DNA from: Shinella zoogloeoides
GTDB lineage: Bacteria; Pseudomonadota; Alphaproteobacteria; Rhizobiales; Rhizobiaceae
DNA length: 64,000 nucleotides
Reading direction: 5' to 3'
Assembly: GCF_022682305.1 (NCBI RefSeq)
Contig: NZ_CP093528.1
Location: forward strand, 1,501,501-1,565,500
Positions within the stretch are counted from its first letter, which is position 1. Every line of letters starts with the position of its first letter. A program made the position numbers and the translations under genes. This document shows, one piece after another, positions 43,852 through 58,000 of the stretch. The notes below the pieces were generated by a model. It worked only from the letters and a program-made list of their open reading frames with translations, ran no database searches and was not told the origin of the DNA.

Positions 43852-44583
43852 ATGGCTCAGCCGAATGTAGCGCGTGAACCGTCCATGGATGAGATCCTGG
43901 CGTCGATCCGCAAGATCATCGAAAACAACGAAGCACAGCCCGACCTTGCCGCGGATGCCGACGAGGACGAGGGTTTTGCGATCACCACTGAGAGCCATGC
44001 GAGCCTCATGGATCATCCCGCCGTGGTCGACCGCTTCCATTCGGAAGAGGAGCAGCGCACCGTGGTGCAGCCGTTCCAGCGGAGCGAGCCGGGGCAGGGC
44101 AGTCAGCCGGCCCTGTCGCTGGCCGACGTCGCCGCGCGCGTGCGGGCTGCATCCGAGCGCCATGTCGCCGCCAACCGGGAAAATGCAGAGCCGGCCGCCA
44201 TCGAGCCGGAACCGGTGCGCGAGGAAAGCCCGCTTGTCGCCGCCGGCCTGACCGAGGCGAGCCGTCCTGTTCCCGCCGAAAAGGTGGAGCCTGTCATGGA
44301 AGAGACGGTGACCATCGAGCCTGTTCTGGCGATTGCCGAGCCTGCGGCTCCGAGCCGCGATATCGCCGCCCTCGTTTCGCCCGCGGTCGGCGAGCGTGTC
44401 GCGCAGTCCTTCGGCGCGCTGGCCGAGGCCATCGACGCCGGCCCGCGCCGCTCCTTCGACGAGATCGCCGAGGACATGCTGCGTCCGATGCTGCAGGAAT
44501 GGCTCGATGATAACTTGCCGACGCTCGTAGAGCGGCTGGTGCGCGAAGAGATCGAACGGGTGGCGCGCGGCCCGCGCCGCTGA
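43852..44583 (+). CDS. popZ: PopZ-like polar organising protein (DUF2497)
   Basis: A 243-residue acidic protein with the PopZ build: an N-terminal helix (EPSMDEILASIRKIIENNE), a long Pro/Glu-rich middle and a C-terminal oligomerisation part (DEIAEDMLRPMLQEWLDDNL). PopZ forms polar hubs that anchor the ParB-parS centromere. It has its own promoter after the pcm terminator and precedes valS, as in other Rhizobiaceae. Confidence 0.93.
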   Translation: MAQPNVAREPSMDEILASIRKIIENNEAQPDLAADADEDEGFAITTESHASLMDHPAVVDRFHSEEEQRTVVQPFQRSEPGQGSQPALSLADVAARVRAASERHVAANRENAEPAAIEPEPVREESPLVAAGLTEASRPVPAEKVEPVMEETVTIEPVLAIAEPAAPSRDIAALVSPAVGERVAQSFGALAEAIDAGPRRSFDEIAEDMLRPMLQEWLDDNLPTLVERLVREEIERVARGPRR

Positions 44584-44617
44584 CCGACGCCGCCGTTCTT
44601 CAAGGAAAAATGAATTG

Positions 44618-44648
44618 AGCCGCGCCGGAACCCCCGGCGCGGCTTTTC
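44618..44648 (+). terminator. Rho-independent terminator after popZ
   Basis: AGCCGCGCCGG and CCGGCGCGGCT form an 11-bp stem followed by TTTT. Confidence 0.92.
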
Positions 44649-44722
44649 TTCTGGTATTGTTGACTCCACGCCGGCCATCCGGTTTACAAATCCCACCGAC
44701 AAACAGCAGGCCACGCACGAAA

Positions 44723-47566
<2,844 letters not shown>

Positions 47567-47595
47567 TTCTCCACTCCCACCACTGGAAGACCTGA

Positions 47596-47626
47596 AAACC
47601 GCGCCGGAAGCCCCGGCGCGGTTTTC
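47596..47626 (+). terminator. Rho-independent terminator after valS
   Basis: AAACCGCGCCGG and CCGGCGCGGTTT form the stem, followed by T residues. Confidence 0.92.
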
Positions 47627-47923
47627 TATTCGCGGAGGGGAATGCAAAATTTCGGTTGTGTTCAAAATGTGACACGATTGTATCCGTGCGCGAGAAAATT
47701 CTAAATTTTCCCTGTTTGTAGTTCTTGCGTGGAATTTTATTTCAGTTGCCTTGAGTGTTGAGGGGCTTCAGAAAAATCTTACGTAATTTAATGACTGCTT
47801 CCCGCAAATCATCGATGGGAAGTGGGGTTTGCCAAGGCGGCGCGGGTCTTCGATAGTCCTTTTCGGATAGGCGCAGGACGAGGAAACTGTAGTTTGTGCC
47901 GGGATTTCGCAGGGGAGGATTTC
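47627..47923. other. 297-bp AT-richer leader before the FadL-type porin gene
   Basis: Base composition is lower in GC than the surroundings. No gene was recognised. It probably holds the promoter and a long leader, ending with the AGGGGAGG ribosome site. No -35/-10 pair is clear enough to name. Confidence 0.5.
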
Positions 47924-49204
47924 ATGCGTAAGAATAAACTTGGCCTCGGCGCGATGGCGGCGATCTCGCTGCTCGCGGCCACGTCCGCTCATGCCGGCGG
48001 TCTGGAGCGTGGCGGCTACAATATCGATCTGTTGTTCGATCCCTCGGACTATGCGGCGGAAGCGGCAGTTACCTATGTTAATCCGCAGCGCAAGCTTAAT
48101 AACGTTCGCGACAGCGATACCGGTTTAAATCCCATAGGTGGCGGTAACTTGAATAATCGCCCGAACAACGGCATTGGCGCGACAGAAGGTTACTGGGTTC
48201 CGCGGGTCGGTTTCAAGGCTTCGATCGGCGATGCCGTCAACTGCATGGCTGATTATTCCGAGCCTTGGGGCGCTCACTTGAACCAAGGAGCCAATTGGGC
48301 CGGCGCAAACGAGAATATCGAAATCAAGATTGATACCGAAAACTATGCGGCGACTTGCTCCTACTCCTTCGATGTCGGGCCAGGACAATTGCGCCTGATC
48401 GGTGGTGGTTTCTATCAGGAGGTATCTGGCTTCCAAGAGCGCCTCGTGGCTGATCCCATTGGTCTTGGCCTTGGTCCGCTCACGGGCGTTGGCCGCCTTG
48501 ATATGAAAGGTGATGGCTGGGGCTGGCGTGCGGGCGTAGCCTATGAAATCGAGGAATATGCGCTGCGTACAAGCCTCGTCTATAACAGCGCCGTCGATCT
48601 GGATAATCTCAGCGGCACCCTGAATTTGACGCAGCTTCCGGCAGGGGTGACTCCTATTACGGGCAAGATTACTCCGGTCTACGGTTCCGTCAGCCTGCCG
48701 GATTCGCTTGAGTTCAAGTTCCAGACTGGTATCGCTCCCAATTGGCTGGCTTTCGGCTCGGTCAAGTGGACTGATTGGAGTCAGCTTCAGAGCATACCCT
48801 TCTGTGCCAAGGGAACGGGGCCTTGCGTTCCAGGCCTCCCAACGGGTTCATCGAATCCTGAACTCACCTCGATCGACCTCCTCTATCGTGACGGCTGGAC
48901 GGTTAGCGGTGGCGTTGGCCACAAGTTCAACGACCAGTGGAGCGGCGCTCTCAGCCTCACCTGGGACCGTGGCGTGAGCACGGGTGTCGGCACGCATACG
49001 GATACCTGGACCGTTGGCGCCGGCGTGTCCTATGCCGCGACCGAGAATATCGAACTGCGCCTTGCCGGTGCTCTCGGCCTGCTGACGAGCGGTTCGTCCG
49101 GCGCGACCACCAGGGACGGTCGTACATACGGTCAGCGCGCGTCCTACGACTTCGACAACGACCTCGTGACCGCAATCTCGACCTCGCTGAAGATCAAGTT
49201 CTGA
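47924..49204 (+). CDS. FadL/OmpP1-family outer-membrane transporter
   Basis: A 426-residue beta-barrel protein. It has a signal peptide (MRKNKLGLGAMAAISLLAA-TSAHA), then GGLERGGYNIDLLFDPS, and alternating beta strands ending in a terminal Phe (TSLKIKF), the barrel assembly signal. The family takes up long-chain fatty acids or other hydrophobic compounds. It has AGGGGAGG upstream and stands alone between two terminators. Confidence 0.88.
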   Translation: MRKNKLGLGAMAAISLLAATSAHAGGLERGGYNIDLLFDPSDYAAEAAVTYVNPQRKLNNVRDSDTGLNPIGGGNLNNRPNNGIGATEGYWVPRVGFKASIGDAVNCMADYSEPWGAHLNQGANWAGANENIEIKIDTENYAATCSYSFDVGPGQLRLIGGGFYQEVSGFQERLVADPIGLGLGPLTGVGRLDMKGDGWGWRAGVAYEIEEYALRTSLVYNSAVDLDNLSGTLNLTQLPAGVTPITGKITPVYGSVSLPDSLEFKFQTGIAPNWLAFGSVKWTDWSQLQSIPFCAKGTGPCVPGLPTGSSNPELTSIDLLYRDGWTVSGGVGHKFNDQWSGALSLTWDRGVSTGVGTHTDTWTVGAGVSYAATENIELRLAGALGLLTSGSSGATTRDGRTYGQRASYDFDNDLVTAISTSLKIKF

Positions 49205-49235
49205 TCAACGGCACAGGCTGACAAGGATTGGAATC

Positions 49236-49265
49236 GGGCCTGGCGTCATCGCCAGGCCCTTTTTC
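49236..49265 (+). terminator. Rho-independent terminator after the FadL-type gene
   Basis: GGGCCTGGC and GCCAGGCCC form the stem, followed by TTTTT. Confidence 0.93.
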
Positions 49266-49571
49266 TTGGTTAATGTTTTCTTGCCTTCCGGCCCCTTGAA
49301 TGGGGAAATCACAGCGATGCCTGAAAATATGTGACGGAATCGCAACACATTGTTTTCCAGAGTTTGCTACACCCATGGGCGCGCGTCCAAATGTCCATTT
49401 CCCGCCACAAACGGGGCGCAGCGATAGGGACATGTAGACGCGTGGAGCCACGCCAAGGAAACGATGAGCCAGCCGATGTCATTGCCGCCGGAACTGTCGG
49501 ACGATCGCACGAGACCCGTGCGCTTCCGGCCCGGCGCAAGGAAGAAAGCAAGGCGCGGAATTGTAGACCTG
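49266..49571. other. 306-bp region before exoR
   Basis: Upstream region of exoR, open in the exoR frame from 49464 but without conserved sequence there. No promoter boxes were certain. Confidence 0.45.
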
Positions 49572-50375
49572 ATGCCCAAGTCCGAGTTGATGCCGATGAA
49601 AGTAGTGGTAATGGGCCTTTGCCTTTCGCTGTCCTCCTGGATGGCGCCCCAGGCCCTCGCATTCGATCCGCAGTCCGGCGTCAGCAAGGAGAGCGGTCCG
49701 TTCGACCTCTTCAAGTTTGGGTTCTTCTCCTACAAGGAGGGGCGCAAGGACGATGCCGTCGAGGCCTATCGCTACGCGGCGGAAAAGGGCCATACCGGCT
49801 CGCGCTGGGCGCTCGCCAACATGTATGCCGATGGCGACGGTGTGCCGGAGAACGATCTGGAGGCCTTCAAGATCTACAGCGAGATCGCCCAGGCCGGCGT
49901 CGAGCCGGGTTCCGAGGATACGGGCTACTTCGCCAATGCGCTGATCGCTCTCGCCAGCTACTACCGTCGCGGCATTCCCGACAGCCCCGTCAAGATCGAC
50001 CTTGCGCAGGCGCGCCAACTCTATTTCCAGGCGGCCTCCGCCTTCGGCATTCCTGAAGCCCAATTCCAGCTCGGCCGCATGATGCTGACGGGCGAGGGCG
50101 GCTCCGTCAGCGTGCATCAGGCCAAGAAGTGGCTGAACCGCGCGCGCAGCAAGGGCCATGCCGGTGCGATGGGCCTCTTCGGCAACATCATCTTCCAGGA
50201 GGGCGACGCCGCCCGGGGCCTCGCTTTCATGACGGCCGCTCTCGACCATTGCCCGCCGAAGGACTGTGGCTGGCTGCAGGCCAATCAGGAAGAAGCCTTC
50301 TCCGTCGCCAGCGAGGCGGATCGCCGCAAGGGCGTCGCGCTCGCGCAGAATATCCGGGCCAATCCCGAGGAATAA
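49572..50375 (+). CDS. exoR: ExoR, periplasmic regulator of exopolysaccharide synthesis
   Basis: A 267-residue Sel1-repeat protein with a signal peptide (VVVMGLCLSLSSWMAPQALA). The mature part starts FDPQSGVSKESGPFDLFKFG and has Sel1-type repeats (AVEAYRYAAEKGHTGSRWAL, LYFQAASAFGIPEAQFQLGR). In Sinorhizobium ExoR binds the ExoS sensor and represses the ExoS-ChvI pathway for succinoglycan, motility and symbiosis. The ATG at 49572 gives the usual length; the frame is open further upstream. It is a strong marker for Rhizobiaceae. Confidence 0.93.
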   Translation: MPKSELMPMKVVVMGLCLSLSSWMAPQALAFDPQSGVSKESGPFDLFKFGFFSYKEGRKDDAVEAYRYAAEKGHTGSRWALANMYADGDGVPENDLEAFKIYSEIAQAGVEPGSEDTGYFANALIALASYYRRGIPDSPVKIDLAQARQLYFQAASAFGIPEAQFQLGRMMLTGEGGSVSVHQAKKWLNRARSKGHAGAMGLFGNIIFQEGDAARGLAFMTAALDHCPPKDCGWLQANQEEAFSVASEADRRKGVALAQNIRANPEE

Positions 50376-50539
50376 AGAGCCTGCCCGCAGGCGGCCGGTG
50401 GAGCGGCAGGGCTTCAGTCGGCTCTTTCGTCATGTCGAGAGGCTGCCCCGAACATCTGCAACATCTCAGCTCTTCGCTGTATCGATAGATACCCTGCACA
50501 AGGCCGAGGATGGCGGCGCTCTGTAAGACCTGTCCGGCC

Positions 50540-51337
50540 TCAGGCCGCGAAATCCAGCACCGCCACCACCGGAACGTGGTCCGACGGCTTTTCCCAGTTG
50601 CGCACATGCTTCTCGATGCCCGTCGAGACGAGGCGGTCGGAGGCCTCGGCCGACAGCATCAGATGGTCGATGCGGATGCCGTTGTTCTTCGGCCAGCACC
50701 CCGCCTGGTAATCCCAGAACGTATAAAGCGGCGCGGCATCCGTGGAAGCGCGCACGGCATCGGTGAAACCGAGATTTTCGAGGCGGCGGAAGGCCTGGCG
50801 GGTCGGCGGCAGGTAGAGCGCGTCCTTCTCCCACACCTTCACGTCCCAGCAGTCGTGCGGCTCGGGAATGACATTGTAGTCGCCTGCGAGAATCAGCGGT
50901 TCCTCCAGCGCGAGCCGGTCCTCGGCGAAGGCGGCGAGTCGGTCCATCCACGAGAGCTTGTAGGGATATTTCACCGGATCGTCCGGCGGGTTGCCGTTCG
51001 GAAGATAGAGGCAGCAGAAACGGATGACGCCGCCCTCGACGGAGAAAACGCCCTCGATGAAGCGGGACTGCTCGTCGCCGTCGCCGCCGGGAAGGCCGCG
51101 GTTCACCTCGTCGGGGCGGATTTTCGAAAGGAGCGCGACGCCGTTGAAGCCTTTCTGGCCATGGGTCTCGACATGGTAGCCGAGCGCTTCGATCTCGGCG
51201 CGCGGAAAGCCCTCGTCGACGGTCTTGATCTCCTGCAGCCCGACGATGTCGGGATTGGATTCCTTCAGCCAGGCGACCAGATTGTCGAGGCGTGCCCGCA
51301 CGCCGTTGATGTTCCAGGTGGCGATCTTGATCGGCAT
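50540..51337 (-). CDS. xthA: Exodeoxyribonuclease III
   Basis: A 265-residue AP endonuclease/exonuclease of the XthA family. Visible active-site parts are IATWNINGVRAR, LQEIK with the metal-binding Glu, LAGDYNVIP and SDHVPV with the catalytic His. It cuts DNA at abasic sites in base excision repair. ATG at 51337. It is transcribed with erpA just upstream, 26 bases away. Confidence 0.96.
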   Translation of the reverse strand: MPIKIATWNINGVRARLDNLVAWLKESNPDIVGLQEIKTVDEGFPRAEIEALGYHVETHGQKGFNGVALLSKIRPDEVNRGLPGGDGDEQSRFIEGVFSVEGGVIRFCCLYLPNGNPPDDPVKYPYKLSWMDRLAAFAEDRLALEEPLILAGDYNVIPEPHDCWDVKVWEKDALYLPPTRQAFRRLENLGFTDAVRASTDAAPLYTFWDYQAGCWPKNNGIRIDHLMLSAEASDRLVSTGIEKHVRNWEKPSDHVPVVAVLDFAA

Positions 51338-51363
51338 GCGGGTTTTCTTCCTGATGGTTGCGG

Positions 51364-51696
51364 TCAGATCGAGAAGCTGGTGCCGCAGCCGCAGCTCGCG
51401 ACGGCGTTCGGATTCCTGATCTGGAAGGACTGGCCGAGCAGGTTATCGACGAAGTCGATCTCCGAGCCGTCCATGTAGACGAGGGAAAGCTGGTCGATCA
51501 GCACCCGGGCATCGTCCTTTTCGAGAAGCAGGTCGTCGTCCTGCCGGTCTTCGACGAGGTCGAACTTGTAGGAAAAGCCGGAGCAGCCGCCGCCCTCGAC
51601 GGAAACGCGCAGCGCCTGCTTTTCCGGCGCGGCGCCGAGGATGGACGCGATGCGCCGTGCGGCGGCGTCGGAGATGGTTACGGACTTGTCGGTCAT
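51364..51696 (-). CDS. erpA: Iron-sulfur cluster insertion protein ErpA
   Basis: A 110-residue A-type carrier (HesB/IscA family) with the three conserved cysteines in GGGCSGFSY and SCGCGTSF. It passes Fe-S clusters to apo-proteins. ErpA is favoured over IscA by the isolated, non-isc location. It is divergent from dgt, as in other rhizobia. Confidence 0.93.
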   Translation of the reverse strand: MTDKSVTISDAAARRIASILGAAPEKQALRVSVEGGGCSGFSYKFDLVEDRQDDDLLLEKDDARVLIDQLSLVYMDGSEIDFVDNLLGQSFQIRNPNAVASCGCGTSFSI

Positions 51697-51915
51697 GTCT
51701 GCCTCCTGCCGGGGTCAAGATCCGGAGAGAATCGCTTGCCTGTTGCGGTGGGCCAGCCTTGCGCCCCAAACCCGGCTCTGCTCGAAACGCTTCCGGCAAA
51801 ACCTTGAAAAGGCTTGCATTTCATGCGCAGCTTGCAGGCGGGCTTGCCGCTATGCACACTATAGGTATGAAGGCATTGAGGCCGCGTCAATGGGCGGCGT
51901 GAATGCAGGTGACGA

Positions 51916-53136
51916 ATGACGTTTGACAGACATGCGCTGGGCTTCGGCGCCGGACAACGCGCCCTCTATGCTTCCGACCCCTGGGCGACCCGCGGTCGGC
52001 TTTTCCCGGAGGGGGAGAGCCCGACGCGCTCGGACTTCCAGCGCGACCGCGATCGCATCGTCCATACCACCGCCTTCCGCCGCCTCAAGCACAAGACGCA
52101 GGTCTTCATCGCCGCCGACGGCGATCATTACCGCACGCGCCTGACCCATACGATCGAGGTGGCGCAGATCGCCCGCGCGCTGGCCCGCGCCCTGAAGCTC
52201 GACGAGGACCTGGCCGAGGGCGTCGCGCTGGTGCACGATTTCGGCCACACGCCCTTCGGCCATACCGGCGAGGATGCGCTGCATGAGGTGCTGGAGCCCT
52301 TCGGCGGCTTCGACCACAATGCGCAATCGCTGCGCATCGTCACCAAGCTGGAGCGGCGTTACGCCGATTTCGACGGGCTGAACCTCACCTGGGAAAGTCT
52401 CGAAGGCCTCGTCAAGCACAACGGACCGCTGATCGGCCCGACCGGAAAATGCACGCACGGGGAAGACGTGCCGCGGCCGATCCTCGAATATTGCGCTGTG
52501 CACGACCTGGAGCTTGGCAGCTTTGCCAGCCTGGAGGCGCAGGTGGCGGCCATCGCCGACGATATTGCCTACAACACGCACGATATCGACGACGGTCTGC
52601 GCTCCGGCTTCCTCGATTTCGAGATGCTGGAGGAAGTGCCGTTCCTCGCCAGGCTGATGAAGGAAGTGCGCGACCGCTATCCGGGGCTTGAGGATGCACG
52701 CTTCACCCACGAGATCATGCGCCGGCAGATCACGGCCATGGTCGAGGACGTCATCAGCTATGCACAGCAGGCGATCCGTGAGGAGCGTCCCGAAAGCGCC
52801 GAGGACGTGCGCAAGGCCCATCGCTGCCTTGCCACGTTTTCCGAGGAAATGTCGGTGACGGACAGGCAGATCAAGAAGCTGTTGTTCTCGCGCATCTATC
52901 GCCACCCGGAGGTGATGCGGGTGAGGGCGAATGCCGCCTCGATCCTCACGGACCTCTATCACGCCTATATGGACGACCCGCAGCTCATGCAGGGGCACTA
53001 CTGGGTGGACCGCATCGCGACCATGCCGGAATCGGCGCGCGCGCGCCATGTCGGCGATTATCTTGCGGGAATGACCGACAACTACGCGATCAACACACAT
53101 CGCCGTCTGTTTGACCATACCCCCGAATTGCGATAG
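51916..53136 (+). CDS. dgt: Deoxyguanosinetriphosphate triphosphohydrolase-like protein
   Basis: A 406-residue HD-domain hydrolase of the Dgt family, which cleaves dNTPs to nucleoside and triphosphate. The metal site is seen in [13 protein letters not shown] and [15 protein letters not shown], with the later Asp in [16 protein letters not shown]. The shorter, dGTPase type-2 form is usual in alphaproteobacteria. It lies 68 bases before argS. Confidence 0.94.
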   Translation: MTFDRHALGFGAGQRALYASDPWATRGRLFPEGESPTRSDFQRDRDRIVHTTAFRRLKHKTQVFIAADGDHYRTRLTHTIEVAQIARALARALKLDEDLAEGVALVHDFGHTPFGHTGEDALHEVLEPFGGFDHNAQSLRIVTKLERRYADFDGLNLTWESLEGLVKHNGPLIGPTGKCTHGEDVPRPILEYCAVHDLELGSFASLEAQVAAIADDIAYNTHDIDDGLRSGFLDFEMLEEVPFLARLMKEVRDRYPGLEDARFTHEIMRRQITAMVEDVISYAQQAIREERPESAEDVRKAHRCLATFSEEMSVTDRQIKKLLFSRIYRHPEVMRVRANAASILTDLYHAYMDDPQLMQGHYWVDRIATMPESARARHVGDYLAGMTDNYAINTHRRLFDHTPELR

Positions 53137-53204
53137 TCACCCGCCCACCTGAACTTCTTCGCAGGCCTGGCCCCCAAAGGGGCCGCTGCGCGCGGATGGA
53201 TGAG

Positions 53205-54965
53205 ATGAACCTTTTTACAGATTTCGACAGCAGAATCAAAACCGTACTCGAAAGTCTCGAGATCGTGCGTGAAAAGCGATCCGAACTCGACTTCGGCCGC
53301 ATCAGCGTCGAACCGCCGCGCGACCAGAGCCATGGCGACGTCGCGACCAATGCGGCGATGGTTCTTGCAAAGCCCCTCGGCCTCAACCCGCGCGCGCTCG
53401 CCGATCTCATCGTCGCCGAACTGAAGAACGACCCGGAAGTCGCCGACGTGAGCGTTGCCGGGCCGGGCTTCATCAATGTCCGTCTTTCGGTCGCCTACTG
53501 GCAGAAGCTGCTTGCCGCCGTCGTCAAGGCCGGCGCGGACTACGGGCGCGGCTCGCTCGGCGCAGGCCGCAAGGTCAATGTCGAATATGTCTCGGCCAAT
53601 CCGACAGGTCCGATGCATGTCGGCCATTGCCGCGGCGCGGTGGTGGGCGATGCGCTTGCCAACCTGCTCGCCTTCGCCGGCTATGACGTGACGAAGGAAT
53701 ACTACATCAACGACGCCGGCTCGCAGATCGACGTGCTGGCCCGCTCCGCCTTCCTGCGTTACCGCGAGGCGCTGGGCGAGACCATCGGCGAAATCCCGTC
53801 GGGCCTCTATCCGGGCGACTATCTGGTCCCGGTGGGCGAGGCGCTGGCGGCTGAGCATGGCACGTCGCTGCGCGCCATGCCCGAGCAGCAGTGGATGCCG
53901 ATCGTCAAGGAAAAGACCATCGCGATGATGATGGCGATGATCCGCGAGGATCTCGCCGCCCTCAACGTCCACCACGATATCTTCTTCTCTGAGCGCTCGC
54001 TGCACGCCGGCAACGGCGCGCCGATCCGCACCGCCATCAACGACCTCACCTTCAAGGGCCATGTCTACAAGGGCGTGCTGCCGCCGCCGAAGGGGCAGCT
54101 TCCGGAAGACTGGGAAGACCGCGAGCAGACGCTCTTCCGCTCGACGGAGGTGGGCGACGATATCGACCGCCCGCTGATCAAGTCGGACGGTTCCTATACG
54201 TACTTCGCCGCCGACGTCGCCTACTTCAAGGACAAGTTCGACCGTGGCTTCGACGAGATGATCTATGTGCTCGGCGCGGACCATGGCGGTTACGTCAAGC
54301 GCCTGGAGGCCGTCGCCCGCGCCGTCTCCGAGGGGAAGGCGAAGCTGACCGTGCTGCTGTGCCAGCTCGTCAAGCTCTACCGCAACGGCGAGCCGGTGAA
54401 GATGTCGAAGCGTTCCGGCGATTTCGTCACGCTGCGCGACGTAGTCGAGGAAGTCGGCCGCGATTCGGTGCGCTTCATGATGCTCTACCGCAAGAACAGC
54501 GAGCCGCTCGACTTCGACTTCGCCAAGGTAACCGAGCAGTCCAAGGACAATCCGGTCTTCTACGTGCAATATGCCCATGCGCGCTGCATGTCGGTGTTCC
54601 GTCAAGCCGCGGAAGCCTTCCCGGGTCTTGATATCGCCTCGCTCGATCTTGCCGGTGCGATCGCCGGAAACATCTCGGATCCGAGCGAGTTGCAGCTTCT
54701 GGCGAAGCTCGCAGAATATCCGCGTGTCGTCGAAGGCGCTGCACTGGCTCAGGAGCCTCATCGCATCGCGTTTTATCTCTATGATCTTGCCAGCGCGTTC
54801 CATGGACACTGGAACAAGGGTAAAGAGCAGCCGGAATTACGGTTTGTTAACGATAAAAATAGAGAATTGAGTATCGCCAGACTTGGGCTGGTGCACGCTG
54901 TCGCGTCTGTTCTTAAGTCGGGCCTGTCCATTACAGGCACCGCAGCACCGGACGAAATGCGATAA
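53205..54965 (+). CDS. argS: Arginyl-tRNA synthetase
   Basis: A 586-residue class I synthetase with the HIGH equivalent in [13 protein letters not shown] and KMSK in VKMSKRSG. The N-terminal additional domain typical of ArgS and a C-terminal DALR anticodon domain ([16 protein letters not shown]) are present. The start [12 protein letters not shown] at 53205 is the conserved one, three codons inside an alternative ATG. Confidence 0.96.
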   Translation: MNLFTDFDSRIKTVLESLEIVREKRSELDFGRISVEPPRDQSHGDVATNAAMVLAKPLGLNPRALADLIVAELKNDPEVADVSVAGPGFINVRLSVAYWQKLLAAVVKAGADYGRGSLGAGRKVNVEYVSANPTGPMHVGHCRGAVVGDALANLLAFAGYDVTKEYYINDAGSQIDVLARSAFLRYREALGETIGEIPSGLYPGDYLVPVGEALAAEHGTSLRAMPEQQWMPIVKEKTIAMMMAMIREDLAALNVHHDIFFSERSLHAGNGAPIRTAINDLTFKGHVYKGVLPPPKGQLPEDWEDREQTLFRSTEVGDDIDRPLIKSDGSYTYFAADVAYFKDKFDRGFDEMIYVLGADHGGYVKRLEAVARAVSEGKAKLTVLLCQLVKLYRNGEPVKMSKRSGDFVTLRDVVEEVGRDSVRFMMLYRKNSEPLDFDFAKVTEQSKDNPVFYVQYAHARCMSVFRQAAEAFPGLDIASLDLAGAIAGNISDPSELQLLAKLAEYPRVVEGAALAQEPHRIAFYLYDLASAFHGHWNKGKEQPELRFVNDKNRELSIARLGLVHAVASVLKSGLSITGTAAPDEMR

Positions 54966-55028
54966 CGTCACCATTTACCCACAATAAGCTGGCAAATGCG
55001 TTTTTGTAGCTTGTGAGTGGGAAGCAAT

Positions 55029-58000
55029 ATGGCAGACAAGAACTTCGCGCGAAGCGGAACCGCTGACACGGATCTCTTGGCAGACGACGATCCGTTGAGC
55101 GAGCTTGCCCGTCTCGTCAACTTCGAGCCTCGCCCGGTCCAGGGCGTCGACCGGTCCTTTGCCGAGGGCGCGCAGCCTGCGCCCCGGCATGAGAACCCCG
55201 TCCTCGCCCTTGAGGACGAACTTCTCCGCGCCTTCGAACAGTACGATGCGCCTTCGAGCTACGTCGCCGTCGAGCCTGTCGTTGCCGAAAGGGCCGCGCC
55301 GCTTCATGTCGAGCCGGTCTTCGAAGCGCCGGCGCCGGTGCCGGTCGTACAGGAGCAGGCATTCGTCATCGATGAGGCGCCGACGCGGGATTTCTCCGCC
55401 GACCGCCCGTATCATCGCGAGCCGGCTTTCGCCGATGCACCGTCCTTTGATCCCGCGCCGGAAACGGTTGCCGATCCGGCGCTGCTTCTCGCCGACGAGC
55501 TGGAAACGTCCATCCACGATGTTCCTTCGGTCGAGGTCGAGCCGGCCATCCATGCCGGCCAAGTCTTCGCCGACCGGTTCGAGCCGCGTTTCGAGGAGCC
55601 GGTGCGCCAGGACGCAGCCGTCGAGCCGCATTTTGCCGAGCCCGTCCATGCCGCCGAACCGCAGCCGACGTTCCTCGGTCTCCAGCCGCTTTCGGCGGAC
55701 GAAGGCTTTGCGGACGAGATCGGCCTCGATCTGGAACGTGAGCTTGAACTTTCCATCGGCGACGGCTTTGCCGACGATCTGCCGGCCGACGCATCCTTCG
55801 TCGAGCCGCTGCCGATTGCCGTTGCGGCCGTCGAGACGCACATCGAGCCGGGTTTCGATAGCTGGACTCCTGCCGCGGCCAGCATCGGACAGGCGGAACC
55901 TTTTCATGCCGAGCCTGCTGCTTATGCGGGAGAGGAGCCGCAATTCGTAGCGGACCTTCCGCACGAGACGCGGGAAGAGCGCGCCCGCTCCGCGGCCGAA
56001 GCCGAGGCCGCCTGGCAGGTTCAGGCGAGCGAACCCGTCTTTGAGGCGGAGCCGGTCTATCAGGTCGAGTCCATCGAAAAGGGCGAAAGCTACGATCACG
56101 ACGACCTGCTTGCAGAAATCGAGAGCTTCCCCATGCCGGAGACCCGCTCTCCGCTCGCGGTCGCAACGGTTGCGGCGGCCGCCACAGCGGCGGTGCGCGG
56201 GAACACGCCGGCCAATATTTCGGCCATCTTCGGCCGCGCGACGCCCCGGGTCCACCGCGAACCGGCCGTCGAGCAAGTCGCGATGCCCTTCGTCGAACCC
56301 GTGATCGCGCCGGTGCAGGCCGTGCAGACGCCTGTCGTCGAAGCGCGCCGAGAGCCGGTTGCGGCAGCAACACCGGTCGCCGAACCCGAACTCGATTTCG
56401 AGAACATGGAGTTCGACCTTTCCGATATCGACCTCGATCTGTCGGATTTCACGCTGGATGAAGGCGCTGCGACGCCGGCGGTCAAGCCGGTCGAGGAGAA
56501 GGTCGCCGTCGTGCCGCAGCCGGTCGCTTTCGAAACGCCCGTGCGCCGCGAGCCGGCCGTCGCCGTTCCGGTTTCCACCTATACGAAGCCCCAGCCGGTC
56601 GCCGTCGAGACCAATGACGGCGCGCTGCCCTTCGACCCGACGATGATCGCCGAGACCGACGTGGGCGTCTCGCCGGTCACGGAACTCGACGTACCGCAGC
56701 TTCCCGTCATCGAGAAGGAAAAGCCGCCGGTCTACCAGCCCGACTACGATCTCGATATCGATGCGGAAATGGCGCAGCTCTTCAGCGAGCCGGCGGCAAA
56801 GCCGCGCGTCGAGGACATGCCGGCACGCGCTGCTGTCGCCGGAGCGTCCGCCGCCGTCGCTCAGCCGGTTACGCAGATCAACGATGTCGATGATTTCGAG
56901 CGCGCGCTGGAGGAAGACTTCCGCCGCTCGCTGAGCCAGCCCGAGCGCATGGCGATCCCGGTCGATCCCGGTCAGGCGAACGTCCTCTATGCGGGTGACG
57001 GCTATGATGACGAGGCCGCGCGTCCGCGCCGGGGCCTGATGATCGCAGCATCGATCGCCGGGCTTCTGCTGGTTGGCGGCGCTGGCGCCTATGCCTGGTC
57101 CGCCTTCACGGGCGGTTCGGCCGGCTCGGGTGAGCCGCGCGTCATCCTTGCCGACAAGGATCCGATCAAGGTCGTGCCGGCTGAAAAGGGCGGCAAGACC
57201 GTGCCGAACCAGGACAAGGCCGTTTATGACCGCGTTGCCGGCGACACCGCCAATGCGCCGCAGCAGGAACAGCTCGTCACCTCCACGGAAGAGCCGGTCG
57301 ATGTCGTGCAGCGCACGCTGACGCCCGAAACCCTGCCGTTCGACGGACCGGAGGACGGCACCGACATGGCGGATGCCGCCGACGACCAGAGCCGCCTGCT
57401 GCCCGGCGTCGACGAGCCGGAAACGGCCTCGGCCGAGACGGCCGGAAAGCCTGTCGTCTCGCCGCGCAAGGTCAAGACCATGATCGTCAAGCCGGACGGC
57501 ACGCTCGTCGCCCGTGAGGATACGGTCGCCGCGCCGGCCGAGGAAACTGCGGATCTCGACGCGAAGGCGACTGCGACCACCGGCAGCGCGTCCGGCGGCG
57601 CGACGGCCAATGCCGTGATCGACTCTGATGCGTCGCTGCGCGCGGAACAGACGGCAGGGGGCAAGCCGCGCTCGGCGCTTGCCGAAGTCGCCGATACACA
57701 GGTCGACGACGCCGCGCCGGTGCGTACGGTGAAGACGACGACCATCGGCGCCGATGGCACGGCGGCCAAGGGCGGCAAGGCGCCGGTTCCGGGTACCCGC
57801 CCGGCCGACCAGCCCGTCAACGTGGTCGAGACCGTCACCGAGAACGGCAATGTCGCGGCCAAGCAGACCGCTGCGGCTGCCGAGACCCAGAAGACGGCCG
57901 AACAGACCGAAGTCGCCGCCGTCGCCCCGGGCAGCTACGTCATCCAGATCGCCTCGCTGCCTTCCGAGGCCGAGGCGCAGAAGACCTACAAGTCGCTCTC